A DNA stretch of 10,026 bases from Streptosporangiaceae bacterium (GTDB taxonomy: Bacteria > Actinomycetota > Actinomycetes > Streptosporangiales > Streptosporangiaceae). How positions within the stretch are numbered: position 1 is the first letter of the stretch; each line of letters starts with the position of its first letter. Positions 1 to 6,891 of this stretch are shown piece after piece. The notes under the pieces are model-generated. The model did no database searches. It was not told where the DNA came from and worked only from the letters and a program-made list of their open reading frames with translations. The stretch is from the NCBI GenBank assembly GCA_030043395.1, contig JASHXW010000071.1, positions 1 to 10,026 of the forward strand, written 5' to 3'. A program made the position numbers and the translations under genes.

Positions 1-1
1 C

Positions 2-550
2 AATGGCCTGGCCGGCAATGGCCAGCGGCAGCCGGGCGCGGACGGTGGCGAGAAGGCCACGGAGATGGCCATGCCCACGCTGATCGGGATGGACGGCCGG
101 CGCGCCGTTCCCGCGTTCACGTCGCTCGAAACGATGCAGCTCTGGCAGGCTGACGCGCGCCCTGTCCCCGTCGCCGCGCAGCACGTCTGGCAGGTGGCCG
201 TCGATGACGACTGCGCAGTCGTGATCGACGTGGCTGGCCCGGTTCCGCTCGCCGTCGAGGGAGCCAGGCTCGCGGCACTCGCCCGAGGCGAGGCCGCGCC
301 AGCGCCGTGGTCCGATCCCGACGTCCATGGAATGGTCGCGGAAGCGCTCTCCGGCATGCTCGAGGTGGCTGAATTCGAGTTGTGCCCCGGCGATGCGGAA
401 TGCGACCTCGTGATCGTGCTGGCTCTTGCGCCCGGTCGCGGGCACGGCGACCTGACGGCCCTGGCGACCCGGGTCGCGAGCGCCGTGATGTCACGGCTGA
501 GCGGCAGGCTCCGCCGCGGCGTGGCCATCGGGCTTGGCGAGGCCGGATGA
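2..550 (+). CDS. SseB-family N-terminal domain protein, 3' part (5' end outside window)
   Basis: The frame is open from the window edge to a TGA at 548-550, giving about 182 visible residues. The stretch beginning MPTLIGMDGRRAVPAFTS, followed by LETMQLWQADARPVPVAA and the VVIDVAGPVPL strand, has the layout of the SseB N-terminal domain: a strand, a GR-avPaFTS turn, a W-pdaRPvpv segment, then a hydrophobic strand ending in aGPv. Actinobacterial SseB-like proteins usually have about 90 residues before this point, including an acidic lead-in much like the GEKATEMA seen here. The true start is therefore probably upstream of the window. An internal ATG at 71 has a GGAG six bases ahead and is a weaker alternative start. 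The function of this family in actinobacteria is unknown; the name comes from an enterobacterial protein. It lies 93 bases before aroC on the same strand and could be read into the aro operon. Confidence 0.75.
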   Translation, partial: NGLAGNGQRQPGADGGEKATEMAMPTLIGMDGRRAVPAFTSLETMQLWQADARPVPVAAQHVWQVAVDDDCAVVIDVAGPVPLAVEGARLAALARGEAAPAPWSDPDVHGMVAEALSGMLEVAEFELCPGDAECDLVIVLALAPGRGHGDLTALATRVASAVMSRLSGRLRRGVAIGLGEAG

Positions 551-643
551 CCTCCGGGCACCGCCACTCACGATGACCGGCACGGCGAGGCGATCGAGGG
601 TGAGCGGCCGGCCTCTCAGGCGGATCGTGAAAAGATCGACACC

Positions 644-1822
644 ATGCTGCGCTGGCTAACCGCAGGGGAATCCCACGGCCGCGCGCTGGTGGCCATCTGC
701 GAGGGAATGCCCGCAGGGATCGAGGTCACCACCGCGGACGTCGTCGCCGCGCTGGCCAGGCGCCGGGCAGGCTACGGGCGCGGCGCGCGAATGAAGTTCG
801 AGGAGGACGTGGCCGAGATCGTCGGCGGCGTGCGACACGGCCGCACTCTCGGCAGCCCCGTCGCGATCCAGGTCGCCAATACCGAGTGGCCCAAGTGGGT
901 CGAGGTCATGTCGCCGGATCCAGTCCCGGCAGCCGAGCTGGCCGGGCAGGCCAGGAACGATCCGCTCACCAGGCCACGGCCGGGTCACGCGGACCTGGCC
1001 GGGATGCAGAAGTACTCCTATGACGAGGCGCGCCCGGTCCTGGAGCGGGCCAGCGCCAGGGAGACCGCCGCCCGGGTCGCGCTCGGCGAGCTCGCCAGGA
1101 GGTTCCTGCTCCAGTCGCTCGGGGTGCAGATCGTGAGCCACGTCGTCGCGATCGGCAGCGTCCGGGTGCCCGAAGGCACGCTGCCCGGCCCTGACGATCT
1201 TGCCGACGTGGACGCCGACCCGGTGCGTTGCATTGACCCGGCGGCGAGCGCGGCGATGGTCGCCGAGATCGACACGGCGCGCAAGGAGGGCGACACCCTC
1301 GGCGGCGTCGTCGAGGTCGTGGTCCACGGCCTGCCGCCTGGCCTGGGCAGCTACGTGCACTGGGACAGGCGCCTGGACGGGAGGCTGGCCGGGGCGATGA
1401 TGAGCATCCACGCGATCAAGGGCGTGGAGATCGGCGACGGCTTCGATAGCGCGGCAAGGCGAGGCTCCGGCGCCCACGACGAGATCGAGCGAGGGGCGAA
1501 CGGGCTCAGCAGGGTGACCAACCGCGCGGGCGGCATCGAGGGCGGGATGAGCACAGGGGAGCCGATCAGGGTGCGCGCCGCGATGAAGCCGATCTCAACC
1601 GTGCCGAGGGCGCTGTCGACCGTCGACGTGCGCACTGGCGAGCCAGCCAAGGCGATCAACCAGCGCAGCGACGTGACAGCGGTGCCGGCGGCCGGCGTAG
1701 TCGCGGAGGCGATGGCAGCGCTGGTGATTGCCGATGCCGCGCTTGAGAAGTTCGGGGGCGACAGCCTCGCGGAGACCCGCAGGAACGCAACTGGCTACCT
1801 TGAGGCGATGATGATCCGGTGA
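644..1822 (+). CDS. aroC: Chorismate synthase
   Basis: Catalyses the last step of the shikimate pathway, turning 5-enolpyruvylshikimate-3-phosphate (EPSP) into chorismate by loss of phosphate. It needs reduced FMN and acts in the cytoplasm. The 392-residue product has all three family signatures: GESHG at residues 8-12 leading into [12 protein letters not shown] at 134-141, and [10 protein letters not shown] at 341-350. The FMN/EPSP-site stretch [16 protein letters not shown] is at 293-308. The length is normal for the monofunctional bacterial enzyme and no key residue appears lost. The ATG at 644 places the family N-terminus ([12 protein letters not shown]) exactly. A nearby GTG at 627 is out of frame. 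The ribosome binding site is weak (GAAAAGA region at 629-635). It is the first gene of the aro block, and its stop codon overlaps the aroK start. Confidence 0.98.
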   Translation: MLRWLTAGESHGRALVAICEGMPAGIEVTTADVVAALARRRAGYGRGARMKFEEDVAEIVGGVRHGRTLGSPVAIQVANTEWPKWVEVMSPDPVPAAELAGQARNDPLTRPRPGHADLAGMQKYSYDEARPVLERASARETAARVALGELARRFLLQSLGVQIVSHVVAIGSVRVPEGTLPGPDDLADVDADPVRCIDPAASAAMVAEIDTARKEGDTLGGVVEVVVHGLPPGLGSYVHWDRRLDGRLAGAMMSIHAIKGVEIGDGFDSAARRGSGAHDEIERGANGLSRVTNRAGGIEGGMSTGEPIRVRAAMKPISTVPRALSTVDVRTGEPAKAINQRSDVTAVPAAGVVAEAMAALVIADAALEKFGGDSLAETRRNATGYLEAMMIR

Positions 1823-2328
1823 GCGAGCTCGTCGCGGTCCTGATCGGCCCGCCAGGCGCTGGCAAGTCGACGGTCGGACCGCTGCTGGCGGCCAGGCTGG
1901 GGGTCGGCTTCACCGACACCGACGCCGAGGTCGAGGCGACGGCGGGCAAGCCAGTCAGCGACATCTTCGTCGAGGACGGCGAGCCGGCCTTCCGTGACAT
2001 GGAACGGGCCGCCGTCGCGACCGCGCTGGACGGCGCCAACGGCGTCGTCGCGATCGGCGGAGGAGCGGTGCTCGACCCGGCCACGCAGCGGCAGCTGGCC
2101 GGCCGCCCGGTCGTCTACCTCGAGACCGGCTTCGCATCCGCCGCTAAGCGGGTCGGGATGGCCCAGGCGAGGCCGCTTCTGATCGGCAACCCGAGGGCGA
2201 CGCTGAAGATACTGCTCGAGCAGCGGCTGCCGATCTACGCCAGGCTCGCGGCGATCACCGTGAATACCGACGACCGGGAGCCCGAGGAGATCGTCGCCGA
2301 GATCGCGAGCCGGCTGGCTCCGGTATGA
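1819..2328 (+). CDS. aroK: Shikimate kinase
   Basis: Phosphorylates shikimate at the 3-hydroxyl with ATP in the cytoplasm. The 169-residue protein is full length for the family. Visible motifs are the P-loop GPPGAGKST at residues 10-18, the DTD pair at 33-35 that binds magnesium and shikimate, F58-R59 (shikimate carboxylate), the Walker B-like GGG at 80-82, the lid arginine in ARPLL (R118), and R136 with Y140 near the C-terminus. The start is GTG, sharing bases with the aroC stop (GTGA at 1819-1822). No Shine-Dalgarno sequence lies at a useful distance, so translation probably depends on ribosomes finishing aroC. Confidence 0.97.
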   Translation: MSELVAVLIGPPGAGKSTVGPLLAARLGVGFTDTDAEVEATAGKPVSDIFVEDGEPAFRDMERAAVATALDGANGVVAIGGGAVLDPATQRQLAGRPVVYLETGFASAAKRVGMAQARPLLIGNPRATLKILLEQRLPIYARLAAITVNTDDREPEEIVAEIASRLAPV

Positions 2329-3395
2329 GCACGACGCGGATCCAGGTCGGCGGGGGACAGCCCTATGAGGTTGTCGTCGGCAAGGGCATCGGCCTCGAGC
2401 TGCCGTCCATGGTCGGTGAGCAGGCGCGGACCGTGGTCATCATTCACGCCCGCGGCCTGGAAGCTCTCGCCAGGCTGGCCCACGACACGCTGGCCGCCGC
2501 CGGCTACCAGGTGCACTGCGAGGCTGTTCCGGCCGGAGAGGCGGCTAAGGACATCGCGGTGACTGCCGAGCTGTGGTCCCGGCTGGCGGAGCACCGCGTC
2601 TCGCGTAGCGACGCGATCGTCGGCCTCGGCGGCGGGGCCATTACCGACCTGGCCGGCTTCGTCGCAGCGACCTGGCTGCGCGGCGTCCGCGTCGTGCACG
2701 TGCCGACGACGTTGCTCGCCATCGTGGACGCGGCGATCGGCGGCAAGACGGCGATCAACATCGCGGCCGGGAAGAACCTGGTCGGCGCGTTCCACCCGCC
2801 AGCGGGGGTGCTCGCCGATCTTGCCACCCTGGTGACGTTGCCGAGCCGGGAGTATGTCAGCGGCATGGCCGAGGTCATCAAGGCAGGCTTCATTGCCGAT
2901 CCGGCGATACTCGAGCTGATCGAGAAGGACCCGCAGGGTGCCCGCGCACCTGGCGGGCCGTATGAGCGCGAGCTGGTCGAGCGGGCGGTCCGGATGAAGG
3001 CCGCTGTCGTGGGCGCCGACCTACGGGAGGCTGGCCAGCGGGAGATGCTCAATTACGGCCACACGCTCGGGCACGCGGTCGAGGTAGCCGAGGATTACAT
3101 GATCCCGCACGGCGAGGCTGTCGCAGTCGGGATGATGTTCGCGGCGGCAGTAGGCCGGCTCTCCGGGCGGCTCGACGAGCCGACGGCCAGGCGGCACGGC
3201 GAGATCCTCGCCGCCGTCGGGCTGCCTGTTTCGTACTCCGGCGCAGCATGGCCCGCGCTCAGGCAGACGATGGCGGTCGACAAGAAGACGCGCGGGGACC
3301 GGCTGCGGCTGGTCGTTCTCGACGGGCTGGCCAGGCCGGGAATCCTGGCGAATCCGCCAGAGGACTTGCTCGAGCAGGCATTCCGGGAGGTCTGA
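2325..3395 (+). CDS. aroB: 3-dehydroquinate synthase
   Basis: Converts 3-deoxy-D-arabino-heptulosonate 7-phosphate to 3-dehydroquinate, using NAD and a divalent metal (usually zinc). The 356-residue protein shows the NAD-binding LGGGAITDLAGFVAA at 101-115, VPTTLLA at 126-132 and GGKTAIN at 139-145. By alignment with the family, the metal ligands are E183 (GMAEVIK), H246 (NYGHT) and H262 (PHGE), with active-site H250. Residues K320-K321 before TRGD fit the conserved C-terminal lysine segment. The ATG overlaps the aroK stop (ATGA at 2325-2328) without a clear Shine-Dalgarno sequence, again suggesting coupling. This looks like the biosynthetic enzyme rather than a 2-deoxy-scyllo-inosose or EVS-type cyclase, because it sits inside a complete aro block. 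Those secondary-metabolism relatives share much of the motif set. Confidence 0.97.
   Translation: MSTTRIQVGGGQPYEVVVGKGIGLELPSMVGEQARTVVIIHARGLEALARLAHDTLAAAGYQVHCEAVPAGEAAKDIAVTAELWSRLAEHRVSRSDAIVGLGGGAITDLAGFVAATWLRGVRVVHVPTTLLAIVDAAIGGKTAINIAAGKNLVGAFHPPAGVLADLATLVTLPSREYVSGMAEVIKAGFIADPAILELIEKDPQGARAPGGPYERELVERAVRMKAAVVGADLREAGQREMLNYGHTLGHAVEVAEDYMIPHGEAVAVGMMFAAAVGRLSGRLDEPTARRHGEILAAVGLPVSYSGAAWPALRQTMAVDKKTRGDRLRLVVLDGLARPGILANPPEDLLEQAFREV
3385..3390 (+). promoter_or_regulatory. Ribosome binding site of aroQ
   Basis: GGGAGG lies inside the last codons of aroB, six bases before the aroQ ATG at 3397. It is the strongest Shine-Dalgarno sequence in the aro block and fixes the aroQ start. 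Confidence 0.8.
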
Positions 3396-3396
3396 C

Positions 3397-3840
3397 ATGC
3401 GGACCGTGCTGGTTCTCAACGGGCCGAACCTCTCCAGGCTGGGATCGCGCGAGCCGGAGATCTACGGCACGGCCACATTGGCCGACATCGAGAAGGCATG
3501 CGCCGCGACGGCTGCCGAGCTAGGCCTGGCCGCCGACTTCCGGCAGACAAACGACGAGGCAGAACTACTCCTCTGGGTTCATGAAGCTGCCGACATGCGA
3601 ATGCCCGTCGTGCTGAATCCGGCGGCGTTCACCCACTACTCCTACGCGCTGCGCGATGCGCTGGCGATGCGAACGGCGCCACTGGTCGAGGTGCACCTGT
3701 CCAACCCGGCCGCCCGGGAGGTCTTCCGGCACACCTCCGTCGTGGCCGGCGTCGCCGACGGGACCGTGGCCGGATTCGGCGTGATGTCGTATCAGCTGGC
3801 GCTGCGGGCCGTCGCGTACCTGCTGGCTGATGACCGGTAA
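3397..3840 (+). CDS. aroQ: Type II 3-dehydroquinate dehydratase
   Basis: Dehydrates 3-dehydroquinate to 3-dehydroshikimate through an enolate mechanism. Type II enzymes form dodecamers. The 147-residue product has the N-terminal LNGPNLSRLGSREPEIYG segment (residues 7-24) with the active-site loop residues R18 and Y23. It also has N74 and H80 in VLNPAAFTHYS, the general acid H100 in VEVHLSN, and R111 in FRHTSVV. The SRLGSREPEIYG version, rather than the NLLG common in proteobacteria, is the form known from streptomycetes. It begins one base after the aroB stop behind a strong GGGAGG. The stop codon TAA (3838-3840) lies inside the stem of a perfect hairpin. It completes the four-gene aro set; aroA, aroE and the first-step synthase are not in the window. 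Confidence 0.97.
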   Translation: MRTVLVLNGPNLSRLGSREPEIYGTATLADIEKACAATAAELGLAADFRQTNDEAELLLWVHEAADMRMPVVLNPAAFTHYSYALRDALAMRTAPLVEVHLSNPAAREVFRHTSVVAGVADGTVAGFGVMSYQLALRAVAYLLADDR

Positions 3841-3856
3841 CCGTCGCCCGGTTACC
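3836..3856 (+). terminator. Stem-loop at the end of the aro block (terminator or operator)
   Basis: GGTAACCG (3836-3843) and CGGTTACC (3849-3856) are perfect reverse complements separated by a 5-base loop. The aroQ stop codon sits within the left arm. No T-run follows, so it is not a textbook intrinsic terminator, though T-poor hairpins are often proposed as terminators in actinobacteria. A 21-base palindrome ahead of an oxidoreductase gene could equally be a binding site for a dimeric (for example TetR-type) repressor. The inverted repeat is plain in the sequence; its role is inference. Confidence 0.45.
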
Positions 3857-3883
3857 ATGCCCTTGCCCGGACTCGCCGCTTAG
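3857..3883 (+). other. Possible 8-codon leader ORF before the LLM oxidoreductase gene
   Basis: An ATG directly after the hairpin opens MPLPGLAA and ends at a TAG (3881-3883). The last base of the TAG is the first base of the GAGGAG ribosome binding site of the next gene. A ribosome stopping here would be placed on that site, so coupling is conceivable. It has no convincing Shine-Dalgarno sequence and may be chance. Confidence 0.15.
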
Positions 3884-3888
3884 AGGAG
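3883..3888 (+). promoter_or_regulatory. Ribosome binding site deciding the TTG start of the LLM gene
   Basis: GAGGAG stands six bases before TTG at 3895. The family N-terminus (MRIGMSLNYSGG, a strand opening the TIM barrel) begins exactly at this TTG. The next in-frame ATG, at 3907, would cut into that strand and lies too far from the Shine-Dalgarno sequence. Confidence 0.75.
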
Positions 3889-3894
3889 CCTGCA

Positions 3895-4935
3895 TTGCGC
3901 ATCGGGATGTCACTGAACTACTCCGGCGGCTTCGCCGAGACGGTCGTCGAGCTAGCTGACTACGAGAAGGCGGGCCTGGACATCGTCTTCGTGCCGGAGG
4001 CATACAGCTACGACGCGGTCAGCCAGCTCGGTTACGTGGCGGCCAAGACCGAGCGGCTGCAGCTTGCGTCCGGGATCATGCAGCTGTACTCGAGGACTCC
4101 CACGCTGGTCGCGATGACGGCCGCGGGTATCGACTACGTCTCTGGCGGCAGGTTCAATCTCGGAATCGGAGTCTCCGGGCCGCAAGTGATCGAGGGATGG
4201 CACGGGGTGCCGTACGACGCGCCCATCGGCCGGACCAAGGAAACGGTCGAGATCTGCCGGGCAGTATGGCGCCGGGAACGGCTCGTCTACGACGGCAAGT
4301 ACTATAAGATCCCGCTGCCCGAAGGGCAGGGGACCGGACTCGGCAAGGCGCTCAAGCTGATCAACCACCCGGTCAGGGACCGGATCCCGATCATCCTGGC
4401 CGCGGTTGGGCCGAAGAACACGCAGATGGCCGCGGAGATCGCCGAAGGCTGGCAGCCGATCTTCTACTTCCCGGAGAAGGCGCCCACGATCTGGGGCGAC
4501 GCGCTGGCGGCTGGCCTGGCCAAGCGCGACCCGTCCCTGCCGGCCCTGGACGTCATCGCCCAGGCGACCCTGGCAATCGGCGATGACGTGGGCGACCTGG
4601 TCGACCTCGGCCGCCCGGTCATGGCGCTGTACATCGGCGGGATGGGCGCCCGCGGCCAGAACTTCTACACCAAGCTGGCGACCGACTACGGCTACCCGGA
4701 CGAGGCCATCGCGATCCAGGACGCCTACCTGGCAGGCCGCAAGGACGAGGCGGCAGCGCTGGTCCCGCGGTCCCTGCTTGAGGGGATCTCCCTGATCGGC
4801 TCCAAGTCGCACGTCGCCGAGCGGATCGCGGCGTACCGGGAGGCCGGCGTCACCACGCTCAACGTGATGCCGCTGGCTTCCACGCACGCCGAGCGGGTGG
4901 CGCTGATCGAGCAGATCAAGGAGATGGCCGCCTAA
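3895..4935 (+). CDS. LLM-class flavin/F420-dependent oxidoreductase, Rv3520c-like
   Basis: A 346-residue luciferase-like TIM-barrel oxidoreductase, probably using reduced coenzyme F420 in the cytoplasm. Supporting features in order are MRIGMSLNY (residues 1-9), the FVPEAYSYDA strand (32-41), ASGIMQLYSRTP (58-69), and the barrel-core SGGRFNLGIGVSGPQVIEGW (83-102). GLGKALKLINHP (148-159), ILAAVGPKN (167-175), and LYIGGMGARGQNFY (245-258) follow. VSGPQVIEGWHG, TGLGKALK and YIGGMGA are typical of the group named after Mycobacterium tuberculosis Rv3520c, recalled from memory and not checked by a search. The substrate is unknown. An FMN-dependent member of the same superfamily cannot be excluded. 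It starts at TTG, 54 bases after aroQ, and may be partly read through from the aro operon. The hairpin and tiny ORF in the gap suggest separate control. Confidence 0.9.
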   Translation: MRIGMSLNYSGGFAETVVELADYEKAGLDIVFVPEAYSYDAVSQLGYVAAKTERLQLASGIMQLYSRTPTLVAMTAAGIDYVSGGRFNLGIGVSGPQVIEGWHGVPYDAPIGRTKETVEICRAVWRRERLVYDGKYYKIPLPEGQGTGLGKALKLINHPVRDRIPIILAAVGPKNTQMAAEIAEGWQPIFYFPEKAPTIWGDALAAGLAKRDPSLPALDVIAQATLAIGDDVGDLVDLGRPVMALYIGGMGARGQNFYTKLATDYGYPDEAIAIQDAYLAGRKDEAAALVPRSLLEGISLIGSKSHVAERIAAYREAGVTTLNVMPLASTHAERVALIEQIKEMAA

Positions 4936-5025
4936 CCGTCATGGCGCGCTCGGGTCGGCGCTCGAGCATGGTGCACTTAGCTATGTATCGCCCGTAATAC
5001 CCTTCTAGTCCCGCCCTCATTAGCG

Positions 5026-5043
5026 GTTCGAAGCAGTTCGAAG
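5026..5043. repeat. Tandem direct repeat of GTTCGAAG at 10-base spacing
   Basis: GTTCGAAG occurs at 5026-5033 and again at 5036-5043, exactly one DNA helical turn apart. The core TTCGAA is itself a palindrome. It lies in the convergent gap between the LLM gene and the minus-strand gene. No function can be assigned; a site for a protein binding two half-sites on one helix face is possible. Confidence 0.6.
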
Positions 5044-5049
5044 AGGTGT

Positions 5050-5061
5050 CAACTTGAGTTG
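5050..5061. repeat. Short palindrome CAACT-TG-AGTTG
   Basis: Five-base arms are perfectly complementary around a two-base centre. It lies three bases before the left arm of the larger inverted repeat. Its role is unknown. Confidence 0.4.
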
Positions 5062-5063
5062 CC

Positions 5064-5097
5064 CCCGATTCTGGTGCCGCAAAGTTCGTGAATCGGG
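5064..5097. repeat. Inverted repeat in the convergent gap, possible bidirectional terminator
   Basis: CCCGATTC (5064-5071) and GAATCGGG (5090-5097) are perfect reverse complements around an 18-base loop. Six A residues follow at 5099-5104. The position, 43 bases past the stop of the minus-strand gene and 128 past that of the plus-strand gene, suits transcript ends. However, the A-run is on the wrong side for a T-tail in either direction, so a classical intrinsic terminator is not supported. A competing pairing of CCCCCG (5062-5067) with CGGGGG (5116-5121) is possible. Confidence 0.4.
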
Positions 5098-5139
5098 CAA
5101 AAAATGAGCATCAACCGGGGGTAAGTGACTCAGCGGCGC

Positions 5140-6816
5140 TCAGTACTCGTCTTGGTTGTCCCTGACCCGGCCAATCTGCGCTGCCAGCCAGCCGGCGGCC
5201 GCCTGCGCGCCGTTGATGACGGATGCGACAGCCTCGCTGGCGGTCACGACGGGTCCCGGTAGCCCGAGGTTGTGAGTCGACGCTGCGACCATGCTGGTGA
5301 CGGGAACTCCTGGCCCGGCGTCAACGCTGAAGTCTCGGACTCCGTCCTCGGGCGCGATAAGAACATTGCGCAGCTCGACCTGGACGGCGGGCGCGCCATT
5401 GACGCATGAAGTCAGGCGATGAATGAATCCGAGCTCAGCATCGAGCAGCGCGCTGATGACAAGGCTCGAGTCAGCTTCGTCGCGCTGCTGGTCTGGCTCG
5501 GGCTCGGCGATGACCCGGAACACCGGCCGGGCGCTGCTGACGGCCCGGCCGCCCAAAGACAGGCGACAGCTTGAAAGTAGCCATGCAGGGTCGAGCAGGT
5601 AGGCGAATTCCGGTGGAAGCGGTTCGGCCGGGCCGACTGTCACGCGGTCGTGATACTGGCGGCGCACCTCGTCGCCGTTACAAGCAATTGCCAGCGGCAG
5701 GCTCGATCGCTCGTCCACCAGGTAGTCGATCCGGTAACGCCTCCCGGGCATCACCACCTGCAGCCGGGCAAGTGAATGCGGGGCGCGCAACTGACTCCAG
5801 ATCGCGCTGGGACCGTAGAAGCCCGGCAGGGCTCCGGCTCCTGGGAACGGGGGTGGTCCATGCCGAGCGACATCGCCATCTACCCACCGGTGCACGTCGG
5901 CGGTCACGCTGACTGGCGCCGCTCCGGCCTGCGCGATCAAGTTCACTACCTCGTCAGACACCGGCGCGCGCTGATCCGGCTCCGGGTCGGCGGGCGGCAT
6001 CTCGGGCTCGTCATCTACCATGTCGCGTGGCTCAGTGCTCAGTGGGCGGCGAGCGGCCATGCGGACCGCGCCAACCGCCATGGCCACTGCTAGGTCGCCG
6101 GCGCGCGGGGGCTTTGAGTCGTTCGGCCGCCTGAACGACCGCTCTTGCGGCCCGAAGCCGAAGTGGCCGAAATATGGCTGCACGCTGGACTCTTCGTCGA
6201 TCTCGATTTCGGCTGGCGGCTGGAAGCTGGCCGGATCGCGGCCGGCCGCTGGGTCGATGGTGACGTCCCTCAGTTCGATGGCTTCGGCACGCAGCCCTTC
6301 GCGCCAGCTCTCGAGCCGAAGCAGCATGCCAAGCTCGGCATCAATGTGCAGGTCTACCGCGGACCGTGACCACCGATCATTGGCGCCCGTCCCGCGGGGC
6401 TGGCGCGGCTCGCCGCGTGCATGGTAAGCGGCGCGCCCGCCGAAGTCCGCTAGGTCCGGCGTGCTCAGCCGGACCCGGGGAAGCAGCCACCGCGGGCGGA
6501 TGACATCGTCCATCGGCGTACGGCTCGCATCGGCGGGGCCAGCGTCGCCCTCCTGACCCCGGACCACCCAGCAGTTCCGCCCGTCACAGACGATCAGCGA
6601 GGGCTGCTCGTCCTCGGGCTTGCGTGGATGACCAGGCATGCTGATCGGCTCGACCCGGTAGCGGCCGCCGGGCGCGATCAGCAGCCGGTAGCTCGTGCGC
6701 GCCCAGTACGGCCTGCCGAATGGCTGGCTTCGCCGCGAGTGGACCTCCGCGCTGACCGACCACTGCGTCCAGTCGGCCCGGTAGATCAGCGGCACCAGCG
6801 TCCGTGTGCTCGCCAT
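5140..6816 (-). CDS. Unrecognised 558-residue protein with two tandem copies of a LolA-like domain
   Basis: I do not recognise this protein. It consists of two diverged copies of one domain, residues about 19-202 and 302-505. Matching blocks in order are WSVSAEVH/VSVTADVH, GGRYRVE/GRRYRID (50-56, 358-364), IVCDG/IACNG (75-79, 377-381), RWLLPRVRLS/AWLLSSCRLS (109-118, 411-420), and DAELG followed by an ELR(D/N)V strand (159-185, 459-485). The order of strands and the D-ELG turn recall the LolA/RseB-type lipoprotein-binding half-barrel, which is an inference. There is no signal peptide or membrane span. An acidic, proline-rich linker occupies about 262-285. The C-terminus (about 522-550) looks like an alanine-rich amphipathic helix. 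The start at 6816 is chosen because GGAGG stands seven bases upstream; an ATG 11 codons earlier (6849) lacks one. It is divergent from the NDH-2 gene across 75 bases and convergent with the LLM gene. Confidence 0.85.
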   Translation of the reverse strand: MASTRTLVPLIYRADWTQWSVSAEVHSRRSQPFGRPYWARTSYRLLIAPGGRYRVEPISMPGHPRKPEDEQPSLIVCDGRNCWVVRGQEGDAGPADASRTPMDDVIRPRWLLPRVRLSTPDLADFGGRAAYHARGEPRQPRGTGANDRWSRSAVDLHIDAELGMLLRLESWREGLRAEAIELRDVTIDPAAGRDPASFQPPAEIEIDEESSVQPYFGHFGFGPQERSFRRPNDSKPPRAGDLAVAMAVGAVRMAARRPLSTEPRDMVDDEPEMPPADPEPDQRAPVSDEVVNLIAQAGAAPVSVTADVHRWVDGDVARHGPPPFPGAGALPGFYGPSAIWSQLRAPHSLARLQVVMPGRRYRIDYLVDERSSLPLAIACNGDEVRRQYHDRVTVGPAEPLPPEFAYLLDPAWLLSSCRLSLGGRAVSSARPVFRVIAEPEPDQQRDEADSSLVISALLDAELGFIHRLTSCVNGAPAVQVELRNVLIAPEDGVRDFSVDAGPGVPVTSMVAASTHNLGLPGPVVTASEAVASVINGAQAAAGWLAAQIGRVRDNQDEY

Positions 6817-6823
6817 TGTCGTG

Positions 6824-6828
6824 CCTCC
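6824..6828 (-). promoter_or_regulatory. Ribosome binding site of the duplicated-domain gene
   Basis: Read on the minus strand, GGAGG lies seven bases before the ATG at 6816. It favours that start over the in-frame ATG at 6849, which would add 11 low-complexity residues. Confidence 0.75.
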
Positions 6829-6879
6829 ACATGCAGCGCCGGGAGTCATGCGGTTATGCCTCGCAGGCTAGCGCCCGGG

Positions 6880-6885
6880 TAGAAT
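6880..6885 (+). promoter_or_regulatory. -10 element of a leaderless promoter for the NDH-2 gene
   Basis: TAGAAT matches the actinobacterial TANNNT -10 hexamer and ends six bases before the ATG at 6892, so transcription would start at or beside the start codon. A GAGG lies only one base before the ATG, too near to serve as a Shine-Dalgarno sequence. No good -35 hexamer is seen at 16-18 bases upstream. The promoter shares a 75-base divergent region with the minus-strand gene. Confidence 0.55.
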
Positions 6886-6891
6886 TGAGGC

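Noticed and set aside
1..30. Direct repeat AATGGCC at 2-8 and 17-23
   Set aside because: Short and within a Gly/Asn/Gln-rich coding stretch of the SseB-like gene; not evidence for a repeat element.
656..1477. A 273-codon minus-strand open frame opposite aroC
   Set aside because: Same reason: a shadow of the aroC coding sequence.
3952..4887. A 311-codon minus-strand open frame opposite the LLM oxidoreductase gene
   Set aside because: No motifs, biased composition, and full overlap with a well-supported gene; a high-GC artefact.
4948..4967. Possible terminator hairpin GCTCG/CGAGC just after the LLM gene
   Set aside because: Only a 5-bp stem with a 10-base loop and no T-run; expected by chance at this GC content.
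5021..5045. GGTTCGAAG resembling a tRNA T-loop, suggesting a tRNA remnant or attachment site
   Set aside because: Flanking bases do not form a T-stem for either copy, and no anticodon arm, acceptor stem or second att copy is seen.
5046..5051. TTGACA on the minus strand, a consensus -35 hexamer in the convergent gap
   Set aside because: No -10-like hexamer lies 16-19 bases downstream on that strand and no gene would be served.
6817..6849. An 11-codon N-terminal extension of the minus-strand gene starting at the ATG at 6849
   Set aside because: No ribosome binding site precedes it, while the ATG at 6816 has GGAGG at ideal spacing.
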